Part shown: positions 11,106-22,527 of the stretch, piece after piece
How positions within the stretch are numbered: position 1 is the stretch's first letter
Layout: every line of letters starts with the position of its first letter
Notes under the pieces: model-generated
Database searches by the model: none
The model's input: the letters and a program-made list of their open reading frames with translations, nothing else
What the model was told of the DNA's origin: nothing
Assembly (NCBI GenBank): GCA_947579665.1
Contig: OX388345.1
Span: 31,153,849-31,217,848, forward strand
DNA from: Sympetrum striolatum
Taxonomy: Eukaryota; Arthropoda; Insecta; Odonata; Libellulidae
Direction of reading: 5' to 3'
Length of the DNA stretch: 64,000 nt
Position numbers and translations under genes: made by a program

Positions 11106-11222
11106 CCAGGGCTTTGATAGGTACCCTGTTAATCCCTCTAATCCTAAGCTGGGAACCTGCGCGGTCGCACTATGTATCATTAAGTACCACCTGATCTTTT
11201 AGACCGCTCGGCGCTCAATGTT
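11106..11222 (-). mobile_element. Possible tRNA-Leu/Ser-derived SINE remnant
   Basis: On the minus strand it starts near 11222 with GAGCGCCGAGCGGTCTAA, which closely matches the A-box region of leucine or serine tRNAs. The expected B box about 60 bases later is only weakly present as AGGTTCCCAGC. No cloverleaf can be closed. A decayed SINE head is the simplest reading. Confidence 0.35.
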
Positions 11223-13268
11223 TGAATATCTTAAGCTTCGAGTTCGTAATATTCCTCCTAAATTACAGTCGTGTTAAATACTGTGCATACAATATTACAT
11301 TACAATACTATTACCACTATGCACACCATTAATGGATTTCAAAGCAAATTAATAACTTAAAACAAAAGAGAATCTCAATTGGATGTTGGCTTTTGCTAAT
11401 TACTGCGGAAAACTAAAAATTCATTGCCCCGTTCAAAGAGTTAAATTTATTGAATTAACTATGGGGTAATAATTTTACAGGTATTATTTCTCTAAGTAGA
11501 TCAGATTGTAGACTTCTTGGATCTTCTTTGCCTTCGCCATTAGCTATAAAAACTATGAAGAAGAAATGAACTTACTAAGAAATGAGGCTTTGCTACGGAA
11601 TGTGAGGCTGGAGGTGGTTTGGATAATGGTTTTGAATAGCATTCGATGTGGATTGATGTAAACAGACGCCGTTATTTTGCATCATGCTCACCTCGCAAGC
11701 TTTTATTTAAACAAATTCGTAAATATAACTGTAGCAACATTTTTTTCAGTCCTATACCTGGATCTGGATAAGAAATATTTTATTCGTAAAAATATAGTAA
11801 CAGAAATGATCCGATATAAACTATGAGGGAGAGACAGTTAAACTATAGATGGAGCTATTTTATGCGTGCGTAATTAATCGAGGAAGAAGGGAACCATGTA
11901 TAGAATGTAAAGAGTAAGATTCGGATGAGAAACTGAAAATAAGAAATAACGAGAAGATGACAAATACCCGACGAAAATAACTAGAGAAAACAAAATAGAG
12001 TAAGAAAACGAAATTCGCAACTTTAAAATAAGCTAAATAAGTGTATCGGTAAACTTGTTTTGACAATAATTCAAATCTATCTATTTACATTGAAATAAAA
12101 ATCTAGTAGTCCTTAATCATAAACTTCAATGCATATATGAAAATCAAGGTGTAATTCCAGCAAACAGTGATGAGTTATAATGCTTTCAGAAAAGCATGCT
12201 TGGAACCCAAATAATACTTGCAAGAAAGAAGTACAGCATTTCTTAAATGTTAATGAAATAACTCAAATATTTTTCTTTCATAGTATGATTAGAATTCGTA
12301 ATATTTAAAATCTATTAGATATGCGTAGAAGGACAGCAAAAAAATTTGAAGGGATGCGTAGTTCTATTTCACAACATGATTCTAATACGTGTAATTTACA
12401 GTCATTTAAAGATGCGTAGAGGGCCATAAAATTAAATTGCAGGGAATTAACATAGACGACAAAGATTACGTCCAAGATCAAGGAATATTTATATACAATC
12501 CACGGAATCTGCTAACTCGAAGGAAGTTACCATCTCGAGTCGGAGTAACCACAGATCTCGATGCGGCCGAGGAAAGTTTGGGGAAGAATAAATACGAAAC
12601 CCGGAGAAAGGCAGGACAGAGGCAGATATTAAGGAGGACGAAGCAAAGTTACGTGGAATCGGAAGAAAAGGGTATACGAAAGTGAAACAAAGTGCGGGAA
12701 AGTGTCGCATTCTGGGAATTCATCAACAGACAGTGAAAAGGGGATCGTATAGCGTTAAGGGAATCAGAAGGGTCTCCGCGTGACGAGACGTGTCCCAATA
12801 AACGCTTTGATCTAAGTTTTCCGCAACAGTCCCTTCGAGAGACGAGGGTGACGCGAAGGGAATACTCGAGGAAAAGCAATGAGAGGTCCGGGTTCCATGA
12901 ATGAATCAGCTTTGTATCCTGAGATTAAGCAACCTCAATAAACCACAAAAAAATGTATTATTTACTTTCACATACTTTCCCATTGTTCCACGTATCATCT
13001 CCAAATCGTTCTGGCGATTAATTTCTACTGATGAAATATTCAACGGAGGAATTTATTTCTCGGAAGAAATTTGCATTCAACGCTCAATTCAAATAGACTC
13101 AATGGTGCTAGTCTGATTGCTGAGCGTTTCATTATGTGTGTATTTCTCTCATAAAGGCTTATTTTCAAATACGAGGGAATATCCTGGGCAAATTCAGGAG
13201 AAACGGAAAATAATTTACCTCGACAAGGTAGTGGTGGTACGTGAAAATGCAACAGGAAATATTCATTA
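11223..13268. other. Stretch without recognised gene; GC-richer block at 12420-12900
   Basis: Mostly AT-rich. Between 12420 and 12900 the sequence becomes CpG-rich and purine-rich on the plus strand, with overlapping open frames of 70-82 codons on both strands. None resembles a known protein. It could be a conserved regulatory segment or an unrecognised exon. Confidence 0.45.
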
Positions 13269-13439
13269 GAGGTTTAAAATCTCCGTAGTCGTTTTTGCCA
13301 GCGTTCCTCTTCTCATTCACCGGTATTCCGAGGAAACAAGAAGGGACACCGCAATTTTTAAGAGCACTCAATGCGTATTTCGACTGCGATACATTCTTCA
13401 TCGGGAGTGAAAAAACGACTATTGGAGATTTTAAACCTC
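13269..13439 (+). mobile_element. Short dispersed element M1, copy 2, with inverted ends
   Basis: The left end, 13269-13295, is GAGGTTTAAAATCTCC followed by GTAGTCGTTTTT. The right end, 13411-13439, is its inverse complement with about one change and one gap. Between them are the M1 words GCGTTCCTCTTCTCATTC, CACCGCA and GAGCACTCAATGCGTATTTCG. This is the only copy with both inverted ends, which suggests a MITE-like 171-bp unit, although a head-to-head second fragment could produce the same pattern. No clear target duplication. Confidence 0.7.
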
Positions 13440-14596
13440 TGATTCCTTAAAAGCAATGTTCCAAATTTTCTCTATTTACAGTAAATATTCATTTTATCGA
13501 ATTCAGTTTGTTTTGTCAATAAAATTAGTTCCATGAGCGCTCTTTACATGGAAAATGATGAAAAATATCATTATATTTCATCAAATAGCATATCATCACA
13601 ATGAAATATGGATAATTTATCTAGCAAAGACATCAATCACCTAAGTAATTTCCATTCGAAAAATTTTCTGTCATTTCACTGAAGATTATTTCCTAACCAT
13701 ATAAAATAGGTTGAGCCATCTTTAAGCAAATGACCAACTTACTATTTACTGAACATTGTATTCCAATCATTTTCGTAATGAGAGCTATTTCATTGTGTGT
13801 TTCTGGTACGAATGTATTTGTTTATATATCTTGCTGATTCGTTTTGCACATCCATTATTCAGTACACATAAGATAAAATTAACTATTACTGCGTTAAATT
13901 TTTTTTAAATTTATCAAATAAAGTAATAGTTTATTTTATCTTACATGTTTAAGATGAAGCTCCACCAAGTGATGGCCGAAATGATCGAATTAGATTACCT
14001 AGTATTAGCATAATTTTTTTAAGTATCACCTTGGTCCCCAAATCTTTAATTATAGGATTCCTCAGTACTTGTAATACTTGATAAGTAATAAGTAGTAAGA
14101 TAGGTAATACCTGATTATGTTACTTGCCTATTCATTTTCAAATAGATTATCCAATGTTGGCATAGCTCGTTCGGTATCATCTTGGTCCCATGGCGGGCTT
14201 TGCATAGGTTTAAGCAGTTGACGGGAAACGATGCTGCTGCGATATTCAAGGGAAAAAACGCCGCGGTGAAAGGAGTAGCTTTTGAGTGGAGATTTCCTAA
14301 AATATCGCCCACCAGAGCAGATAGGATCCGACGCTATTTCTTACGAGATATTACCATAAAGTTTTCAAGAGTTCTTCCGCCTCCGTTATCTTTGTTCTGA
14401 TTACCTTCTTGAAGTTTCCTCTCCCTCACAGCAGTGCTGCTCAGACCATACGTTGTGGCGGACTGGTAAATTTAGCAGAAAGTTCGTCACGGAGCGGCAG
14501 CCAAAGTGCTGCAGACCGAAATCGGTCCATGAACCTCTACTTAACTAAACAATTCCTCTGATAGTAATAACTCCATGGATTCATCGCAAGTTTTTG
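13440..14596. other. Stretch without recognised gene
   Basis: AT-rich to about 14160, then mixed composition. A 72-codon plus-strand frame at 14182-14400 is open but unrecognised. Confidence 0.5.
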
Positions 14597-14935
14597 ACGT
14601 GGACTATGGAGAAGAACGAAGAGAAATATTTAGAGGGTTTGAGATATGGCTATGGTGAAGGATGGAGGGGATAAAGTGGACTGATAAAATAAGAAGTGAG
14701 GAAGTGCTAGAAAGAAGGAAAATGTAAGCATTATGGCAGCTTTAAGGAGTAAGACGAATTGGATAGGATATATTCTGAAATGGGTTCATTCGCAGAAATG
14801 GATATTGGAGAGAAAGTATGATGGAAGAAGAGGGATAAGAAGATATAAAATGAATAAATTCTTAATAAAAGGAGAAATAATGGATAATCGAGGGATAACT
14901 AGGTGTGAACAGTTCATAAGAATCCTATCTTAAAA
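14597..14935 (+). pseudogene. RTE-like LINE post-polymerase tail (decayed)
   Basis: Plus-strand frames, with frameshifts, read TWTMEKNEEKYLEG, then a block in the style of FEIWLWxRMEGIKWTDKIR, then SEEVLERR, then NWIGYIL and GRRGIRRY. This is the ordered set (W-x-M, IxWTDRVxNEEVL, KxxWIGHILR, GRRGRGR) that follows the reverse transcriptase domain in RTE-like and related LINEs. The minus-strand LINE at 55360-57840 carries the same kind of tail, so the two may be from related families. Multiple stops and shifts; a dead, 5'-truncated copy. Confidence 0.65.
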
Positions 14936-16389
14936 AAAACCATTACAGGAGAAAAGATAGATATTCAACATTTTTTACTACGCATTTGCTAAATTCTGTA
15001 GCGGTTGTGTCTCTACGAACGTTCGCATGACAAACTTGGATAGCACTTCTCTTGAATCTAGGTCATGATGCTGTATGACGATGCAACGAATTCCATTATA
15101 AATCATTGTAGACCATACGATCATATTTGAATTTTGAGTCATTTGACTGATAAACCAATTAATTACCTGCATTATTTACCCTCAACAAATTTTCCCTGAC
15201 ATGTACATTAATATGATGGAAGGATTTATTTAAAATTATGGTTGATAAAATTATCTTTGAGCAAACTGCTTACATAACTTTTAGTAAAAACTCCAACGCC
15301 TTTATTTTTGTAATTCTGTAAAGGTTGTCTGTAAGACAAAAATTCGCCTATCAATGAATATATTATTGTTAGGTATTACATTTCATGAATAATAGTTATG
15401 GTTACGGAAAGTAATGAAATATATGATCCCCGGATTGTTTTTTCCTCTAGCTCAATTATTTTATCTTATACTGTTTTAGCTCAGCATTCAGCGTATCTAC
15501 TGCTGATCAATGAATAGCATTTCTTTCAACTTAAAATAGAAATATCTTGAAATAAATTCCTTGAGTTAGCGTGCAAATTTTGTAAAAAAAATAAATACTA
15601 AACGAGTGATGATTCTATATGTAAATACGCGATGGCCCGCCTATCTCTCATAAATGTGCCAACCGGAAGAGAAAGCTAAATGTACCTATGTGCTGTTAAC
15701 TGATTTAGGGAATGTTTTTGCGGATCGTATTCACAAATCAAAATGATATGTACGTCAATTCCCAATGAATAAGTATAGCGTGAAAATGTAAAGGATGCTG
15801 ATGGACAATCAGATTTATTTCCCCCAAAAATGAGCTGAATTCGGTTTTACAGCGATGGATCGATCCTCCGCCGAATAGAAAGATAAATTTGATCACCTAC
15901 TGAAATTCATGCTTCAAACGCATTGATTGCGTCTTCCGGCGCTTCTTTCCCACCTCCACTACATTGGCTTCCCGTTGAGGTGGCGAATTGAATCTTTTTG
16001 ACATACTTCCAGTATTGGCTTAAGTTCGAAATAACTCGGAAGGAGCGGATTCAGAAACTTTTCCCCCCCTTTCATCGCTTGAACTCCAAATACACTTTTC
16101 GAAGCAATAAAAATATGAATGTTATTGTAAGAAATCCCGCGCTAAGATACTGGGGGAATTTAGTTGACGTTCCTCCAATTCGATAAAGTCAGTTCCCGAA
16201 AGAAAGTGTCCAATGGAGAGCTTTAAACGCTTTTTCACAGAGTAATTTATTTTCATGAATGAGATACGCAATTGACACGGTATTCTGAACTTAAAATACA
16301 ATTGGATTACGCAAGCGATTATCAAAGTAATCACGATGAATGCATGAAAATACATGAGCTCATTTATATGTTGAAAATAAAAAAGTTGT
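14936..16389. other. Stretch without recognised gene
   Basis: AT-rich with scattered short frames. Nothing recognised. Confidence 0.5.
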
Positions 16390-16475
16390 AGCCTCCCGGA
16401 TAGCTAAGTGGGTTGTACTTTGATCTCTAATGAAAACGGTTCCGGGATCGATTCTTGTTGGATAATATAATTCTT
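16390..16475 (+). mobile_element. tRNA-derived SINE head (diverged S1-like)
   Basis: Starts AGCCTCCCGGATAGCTAAGTGG, close to the head of the S1 SINEs (GGCTCCCGGATA). It has a B-box-like TTCCGGGATCGATTC about 50 bases later. The S1 body and trinucleotide tail are not visible. Diverged or truncated. Confidence 0.5.
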
Positions 16476-19317
16476 TCTTTGTTCTAACTCTTCATTCTAC
16501 AAACGTTAACATATGCTGAATATGTTTAATCGAATGGCGTTATATATCTTAAAAATTTCACATCACGAAATCTCTTTAAATATTGGTATTTTATACCAGT
16601 AATTTTCAGCAGTAAATAATTATTAATTTTCCAAATCCTTAAGTGCAATACTAAAAAATGAATGTAAATTAAGAAGACTATAGTTATAAAAATGAACCTT
16701 TGATTTTATTATCATAAAATTATATGCCTCTTAAATAGAAAGAATATATGCAACAATACTTTTCCTCGAATTAATATCATCAATTTGAATATCTCTAATG
16801 CTTCTGTAGGAGTTGGAATGATTTGACCCCCAGTATCATTTCAATTCCAACAGCTACTGGCACTCAATTGATGTATAATAATCATTTAAGGATTTCTGAA
16901 AGACTTTTAGAGTTCTGAACCGATATTTTTAATTTTTTGAGTTTTTGTTTTGTGTTTCCGCTCACTATGCTTAGCGAAAATCGTGAATTTGTGACTCTTA
17001 CTTTCGGCTTTGGATTCCAAATCCCTGAGTATTTGACCCATAATGGCCCTGACAAAACTCAGCGAGGGTAGAGGTGGTCAAACGCAGTTATCGTTTTGCA
17101 GTGATATCAAGGGAAATGTGGGGATGAACCTGCGTCCTCCTCGAGTCAGTTTCTGATAATATCCATAGAGTAAGGTTTAACTATGGGAGAAGCTCAAGTG
17201 TCGGACGGGATCTATTTTAAACTGGAATAAGAAGTTAGGAAAGGATTAAATATGGGCAGTTTAAGAGGGAGAAAAGATTAGTCCCATGTATTTTTATTAA
17301 TTTTTTCTTTTTCTGTTTTTATTTCAAGATGAATGATATTGGTAATAATTATTTAAACCTGATATACTTGTGTATAAGCCAAGTTCTTCAGCAGATTTTT
17401 ATGCTGAAATAGCACTACTCGGCTTGCACTCGAGTGAGGACCCAACTTACCTTCTCTTCAGTAGAGAACAGGTAAGCGGGACCTAAGTAAATTAATATAT
17501 TAATTGTCTTATTAAATAAATATCGAAAAACATTTAATGTACTGATGCCTCATTTGCTGTTATTTTATTGGAATCTATTTTTAAGAGGAAAGGGTTAAGG
17601 GCATATTGCACATAAGGGCGTGCATCTAGGAAAAATCCTAAGGAAAAACGGACTTGAAAAAAGTCTGACCGTTTTTCCTTGGAATCTATTTTTATTTTTA
17701 AGTTTACCAGTAGCTGCTGCATTTCCCACGAGTCAATTAGTATTCCCAGTTGTTTTTGAAAATAAGGTGCCTTGGCTTATATTCGGGTTCGCTTATGCTC
17801 GTGTATATACTTTATATTCACGTTTGCATCACACAGAGCAAGTAGCGAACAGGGAATTCTCATAACAGAACAATTCAAGATAGATAATGTAAAGGGAAAT
17901 TATTGCGAATTCACTAAATTAGAGAAGGAATAATAAAATAAAAATGAGAAATATCTTTCGTGTGTAATTATTATATTGTACCAGTCATGGTTCTTCGGAA
18001 AATTTTTAGTTTATAGTTTAGTTTGGTTCATCTAATTGCTTGTCAGTGTTAATTATATGATGATGTCATCCAGATGTCTCCAATTTTAGTAAATTTTACT
18101 CCTTAACGGAAATTATAGTGATTTTAATGTGACATGTTTACATATTTGTGACCACAGTGCAAAATTGGACACATTGGAGACGTTAGAAATAGCCCGGAAT
18201 TCCTCCAAAAATAATATCCTTAACGACTTCTTGTTTTCAAAACTTCACCCGTTGTGCAAATCATCATTTCTTAACAAACTCCCTCCCCCCCTGCAATTCC
18301 TACCTCCCAAAACTTACCTTTTCCCCCCTCCCTTTTTTCCATTGGTTAACTATCAACCACCCCTCTTTCCCCTACCCTCGTTGTTTCCTATACAATGTTG
18401 TTGGTTTTTTCTCATGTCACCTGAAGATGTAGCTTGGCTCCGAAACCTCGTCGTGTATGTAATTTTATTGTGGTGTTGTAAAATTGTTTTATCATGAAGC
18501 CGTTTTAATTATATTTCATTTGATTACAGCCGCTGGAAAGCATTTCCACTCCTAGAAGTCTTCTTTACATTAGGATAGATCCGCATCGTATAAAGAAAGG
18601 AAATTACGAGTTTCCATTCTCGAAACTCCCTTCGTTCCTAAACATCGTGGATTTCCCTTTATTTACATCCTTTGATAAGCGAGACTGCATCAACAGTGGC
18701 GTAGTTGCTTAATTCTGTTATTGAAGTTACTGCACCGCTGCTTCGGCAATTTCACTGTCGAGGGTTTGCGACTGAATGAAGAGAGAGCGCTCACGCCGAA
18801 CTTTTGTTATTCGAAATCTATCGGCTGGATCGGAATGGGAAGCTCTTTAAGCAGAGGAATGTCCAGATTATAAAATAAAAAGTACTTGATCAATTTTATA
18901 TTCTTAGCTCAGTTTTGCAAGGATTACAGCTAGCGATTTCCTTTAAGAAACTTACTCCCCCGTGTGACCTAGTTAAAGATTTTTCCCGTATGAAACTAAT
19001 TTCTTCTTATGATGGTAAAGCTCCTAATTTTTAGATTCATTGCAAAATTTTTCTTCTATTAGCGAATCCATTTTCCATTCCAGAAAACTCTCGCTCTAAT
19101 TGTGCGAGATATTTAACGGATGCCTTTTTTATCTTCTTGCAGCATTACTTGTTGAACCTCATTATGGACCAAAAAAAATTTACCTCGTGAAAGAAAGAAA
19201 AAACATCACAGTATATATGATAAACAATATCGGTATTGATATCGCATTTATAAACATTAATATAACTCATTACTTTTCAAGTCGTTTTTGGTTATGCATA
19301 TTTTCTTAGCTGAGCGA
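16476..19317. other. Stretch without recognised gene
   Basis: Mostly AT-rich. An imperfect inverted repeat stands at 16808-16852 (GTTGGAAT / ATTCCAAC). From 18280 to 18400 the plus strand is C/T-rich, which creates a 122-codon frame full of Pro, Leu and Phe that is best explained by composition. Confidence 0.5.
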
Positions 19318-19612
19318 CTTTTACATCTACATTAATACCCTACAAGCCGCCTTTCAGCGTGTGGCAGGGGGTGTAAACACCAGTTGAATCTAAACTACTT
19401 CCTTAATCGGTTATTGTCGTGTATCGTTCACGGAAAGAATGAATTTTTAAATAGATTCGTCTTAGCGTCTATTTCTCTTAACTTACGTTCATAATCGGAT
19501 CGACCGAGGTAGCAGGGGGGTTATATGATACCGATTGTATCTTCCGCAAATGTAGTTCCCCTGAATTTATTAAGCAATCTTAGCTACTTTTCAGGGAACT
19601 TCTAGCGACTTT
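19318..19612 (-). pseudogene. CR1/L2-group LINE 3' end, minus strand
   Basis: Reads on the minus strand from about 19612 to 19318. It is a close relative of the 9381 copy: a CTTAATAAATTCAG block, then GATACAATCGGTATCAT, then the reading frame ending near SFFP, then the 3' untranslated GCTGAAAGGCGGCTTGTAGGG and TTAATGTAGATG terminus. It covers only the last 300 bases, and the polymerase core is missing. Its 5' edge lies within ten bases of the S1 SINE at 19619-19748 on the same strand, so one inserted beside or into the other, or the truncation point was a shared target. Confidence 0.8.
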
Positions 19613-19618
19613 AAAAAC

Positions 19619-19748
19619 AGTAGTAGTAGTATTTTTAAAAGTGCTTCAACAACTTAGGTCATTACGCACATTGGCTCCCACCGGGATTCGAACCCGGGAC
19701 CGCTTTCACCAAAAGCAAACATGCCGTCCACATGACTATCCGGGAGCC
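19619..19748 (-). mobile_element. tRNA-derived SINE S1, best copy
   Basis: On the minus strand the head spans 76 bases. It has an acceptor-like pair GGCTCCC/GGGAGCC and a strong B box in CCGGGTTCGAATCCCGG that forms a full T-arm. There is an extra base before the acceptor strand, and the anticodon stem-loop is offset, so a working tRNA is unlikely. A body follows (ATGTGCGTAATGACCTAAG, TTGAAGCACTTTTAA) and then an (ACT)n tail at 19619-19631. Related copies with the same body or tail lie at 31310, 37833 and 58074. Confidence 0.85.
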
Positions 19749-22131
19749 TCTTTAAAAACAAGTTGGCTATTCTACAAGAGGGTGTAGAGTGCATAATAGC
19801 CCTGAAAGGAAACACTTTTACAAATTTAAAGTTTCACTTTCACATCATTCGAATTAATTTCACGATGCCCGCCATTTTCTTGAAATCCGACTACCATTAA
19901 CATATGCTGCTTTCGCCTCTGACGAACTGCCAAAATATGAGGAATAAAAATAACATTATATTCACATTTTTAATTAGTAAGGTTTTATAATTTTTCAAAG
20001 GATAAGTAAAGAGAGCAAATGGCCGTGAAAAGCTTAAGCAGCGACGTGTATGCGCTCCCCTGTCTGCCTCCGCTGACCAATTAACTCTGAGAACTGGAAA
20101 TGGCATGGTTCCCTCTCCGGCTCACCGCAAAGGCTACTGGGAAAAGCGTCCCTGATGCCTGACAGCGGTCAGATGGATCCCCATTTGAGAAGCCTTAAAT
20201 GATAGGGAAGGGAGCTAGCTCTTGATGATCTCCATGAGTAATATTTAACGCAAAGATCCTTTGAGAATTTTACAGCATGACCAACTTCACAGAGAACTAC
20301 GCTGACGGCATTTTCTAATGGACAAGTAGAGTGGAAATTTCTGAGTTAAAGGAGACCACGTGGCATCGATTTATCAGCGTCAGAAACGCTCTTTTCTTTG
20401 AAGATTCCCTGATGGAGAATCGAGATGCAAATTACTACAGCAGATTCAACGTTAGATTTAACACAATTATGTTCAAGGTAGATATAAAAATGAAATAATA
20501 ATACTTCTTATTTGCTCAATTTCACACAAATTTAAATTTAAAATTAAATTAATTTTTCACGTATTAAAATAAAAATACTTTGTTTTTGTTGAATATTTTC
20601 GTTTTATATTTATATCTACCCTACCTTACTGTAATGGAGCTCCACGCAGTGACGACTAATTCCGTTAATACTACCATTATATTCATATCTCGGAGGTTAT
20701 TTAAGGGAAATTTTGCATATACAATTGCTGCGTACTTTGCAATAACGAACTGAATATGCCTTAAACACAGTTTAGGATTCCGTATTTTCTTTTTCAAAGT
20801 GAGTTAAGATTTGACTGAAAAAAACGTTTTGCTCACTTTATACTCGGAGTTGCACTGAAAAAGATTCTTTTCTGATTTTCGAACATGTCCATACAATGCT
20901 TTATGTCCATCAGCTTTAACTCAGTCAATAATAAACGTAGTCGCACTGAATTTCCATTGAGAATTTCATGTTTCAAACGTAAATTGCACTTATATAGCTC
21001 TCATTTTTTCGCATTTCCTTGAAAACAACTACGTCATAAAACATTGAAGGTGCCAGTTCTCAAAGAAAAAAGTATTGCCCATTCAAAACTTTACCATTAA
21101 ATCTAAAAGCTAAATGCATAAAAATATTAAATGAGATCAACTGAAACATTTTCGTCGTAAAACGACTCTTCCTTTAAGTTAATAAAAGAAAGAGCTCGTT
21201 CCTAAAGAGTTGTTTCAAACTATTATTGCGTCATTTGTAAATTCCTGCATAACTGACCTCTATTAGAGAAGAAGCAAATTCTTTTTATCTAAATATCATG
21301 ACATATCTAATATCTTAACATCTCAAGTAGAATTTTCCAGTCAAAATATATAAGAGATGTCGATTATCAGAATGCCTTTCAGATAGAATCTATCGTCTGT
21401 AATAATACAAATGGATAGTACTATTGTAATACGGAAAATAATTCTAGATTAAGAATTGAATTTTAGCTTCAATTTCTTCACTCACTTTCAGAATAATGTA
21501 ACCTTTGTTTTATCTTTGAAAACAACAAAAATTTATCTCGGGTTCAGTAATGTATTACACAAAGCCATCAATATCTACTGAAACAAGTTCCTTCTCAATT
21601 AATCACGGAACGAAAGGAGAAAAGAACTGCCAAGAAATCTGGCTCACATTGGTGTCTCTTCAGACACTGTACAACTGTTTGGATTCTCGAACTGTCCCTT
21701 GGAGATTAGACGAGAGGCACAGCTTTAATCCTTTGCGCTGCTACGATCTTCTGATCAGCTCCTGTCTTCGAGATAGTTCGGCTCCCTCAGAGAAACTTCC
21801 CAGAACTTGGGCAATCGCAATTACCCCTCCGACATCCCCTTTTCCTCTTGTTTGGTCCCCCCTACATTCACTTTTATTTTCCCGCATTCTATCGACGCAA
21901 TAACTTTCTGTAGCGGCAGGAAACTCTTGAATATGATCATTCTATTCTGGCATCTCGCGTTCTTAGTGTACAGTTTATTCTCTCTTCTCGGTGATAATTT
22001 GGGTTAAGTGTTTGTTTACCCCCTGAGGATGAGTGCAAATACCCACTTCTATGGATCATCGCACTTTTATATTGTCCCTCAAGGGTTTAAATAGACCTAT
22101 TGCAGGAGTTTCAATGCTCTCAAAGAAGGTT
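19749..22131. other. Stretch without recognised gene
   Basis: AT-rich with a slightly GC-richer part at 20030-20170. A 117-codon plus-strand frame at 21550-21903 is open and has mixed composition, but I recognise no domain and see no supporting splice signals. Confidence 0.45.
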
Positions 22132-22527
22132 AAGATACTGACTGAAGGATAACTGCCTTGATTTTTTCCCATAGATTCACTGGTCTGTTAAGACATGTTT
22201 CGTCACAAATGGGACATCGGAAAAAACCTTTAGAGGTCACATGAAGAATAATACATAGCTTTCATGTTAGTCAAACATGTATAACGCATAGTGTTAGAAG
22301 TATTATAAGAAGGGCCAAGTTTAAACTTTAAGATACTGACTGACGGTTAACTGCCTTGATTTTTTCCGTAGATCCACTGGTCTGGTAAGACATGTTTTCT
22401 CACAAATGGCACCTCGGAAATAGCTTTAAAGGTTATACGACAAATACTTAAGACCATAAATGCTAGTCAAATATTTTTAACGCATAATATTAGCTACATT
22501 ATAGAAATTGTCAAGTGTAAAGCTATC
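22132..22527 (+). repeat. 198-bp tandem duplication
   Basis: Two head-to-tail copies, 22132-22329 and 22330-22527, each starting AAGATACTGACTGA. Shared words in order are TAACTGCCTTGATTTTTTCC, CACTGGTCTG, AAGACATGTTT and AACGCATA. Divergence is substantial, so the duplication is not recent. No coding frame is conserved. Confidence 0.85.

Noticed and set aside
18129..18497. 122-codon plus-strand open frame
   Set aside because: It is driven by C/T-rich sequence (Pro, Leu, Phe runs), with no domain and no splice context.
19673..19748. Apparent tRNA gene on the minus strand (acceptor-like stem and perfect T-arm)
   Set aside because: The anticodon stem-loop is offset, there is an extra base before the acceptor strand, and the same sequence with a shared body and tail recurs at other sites, so it is a SINE head.
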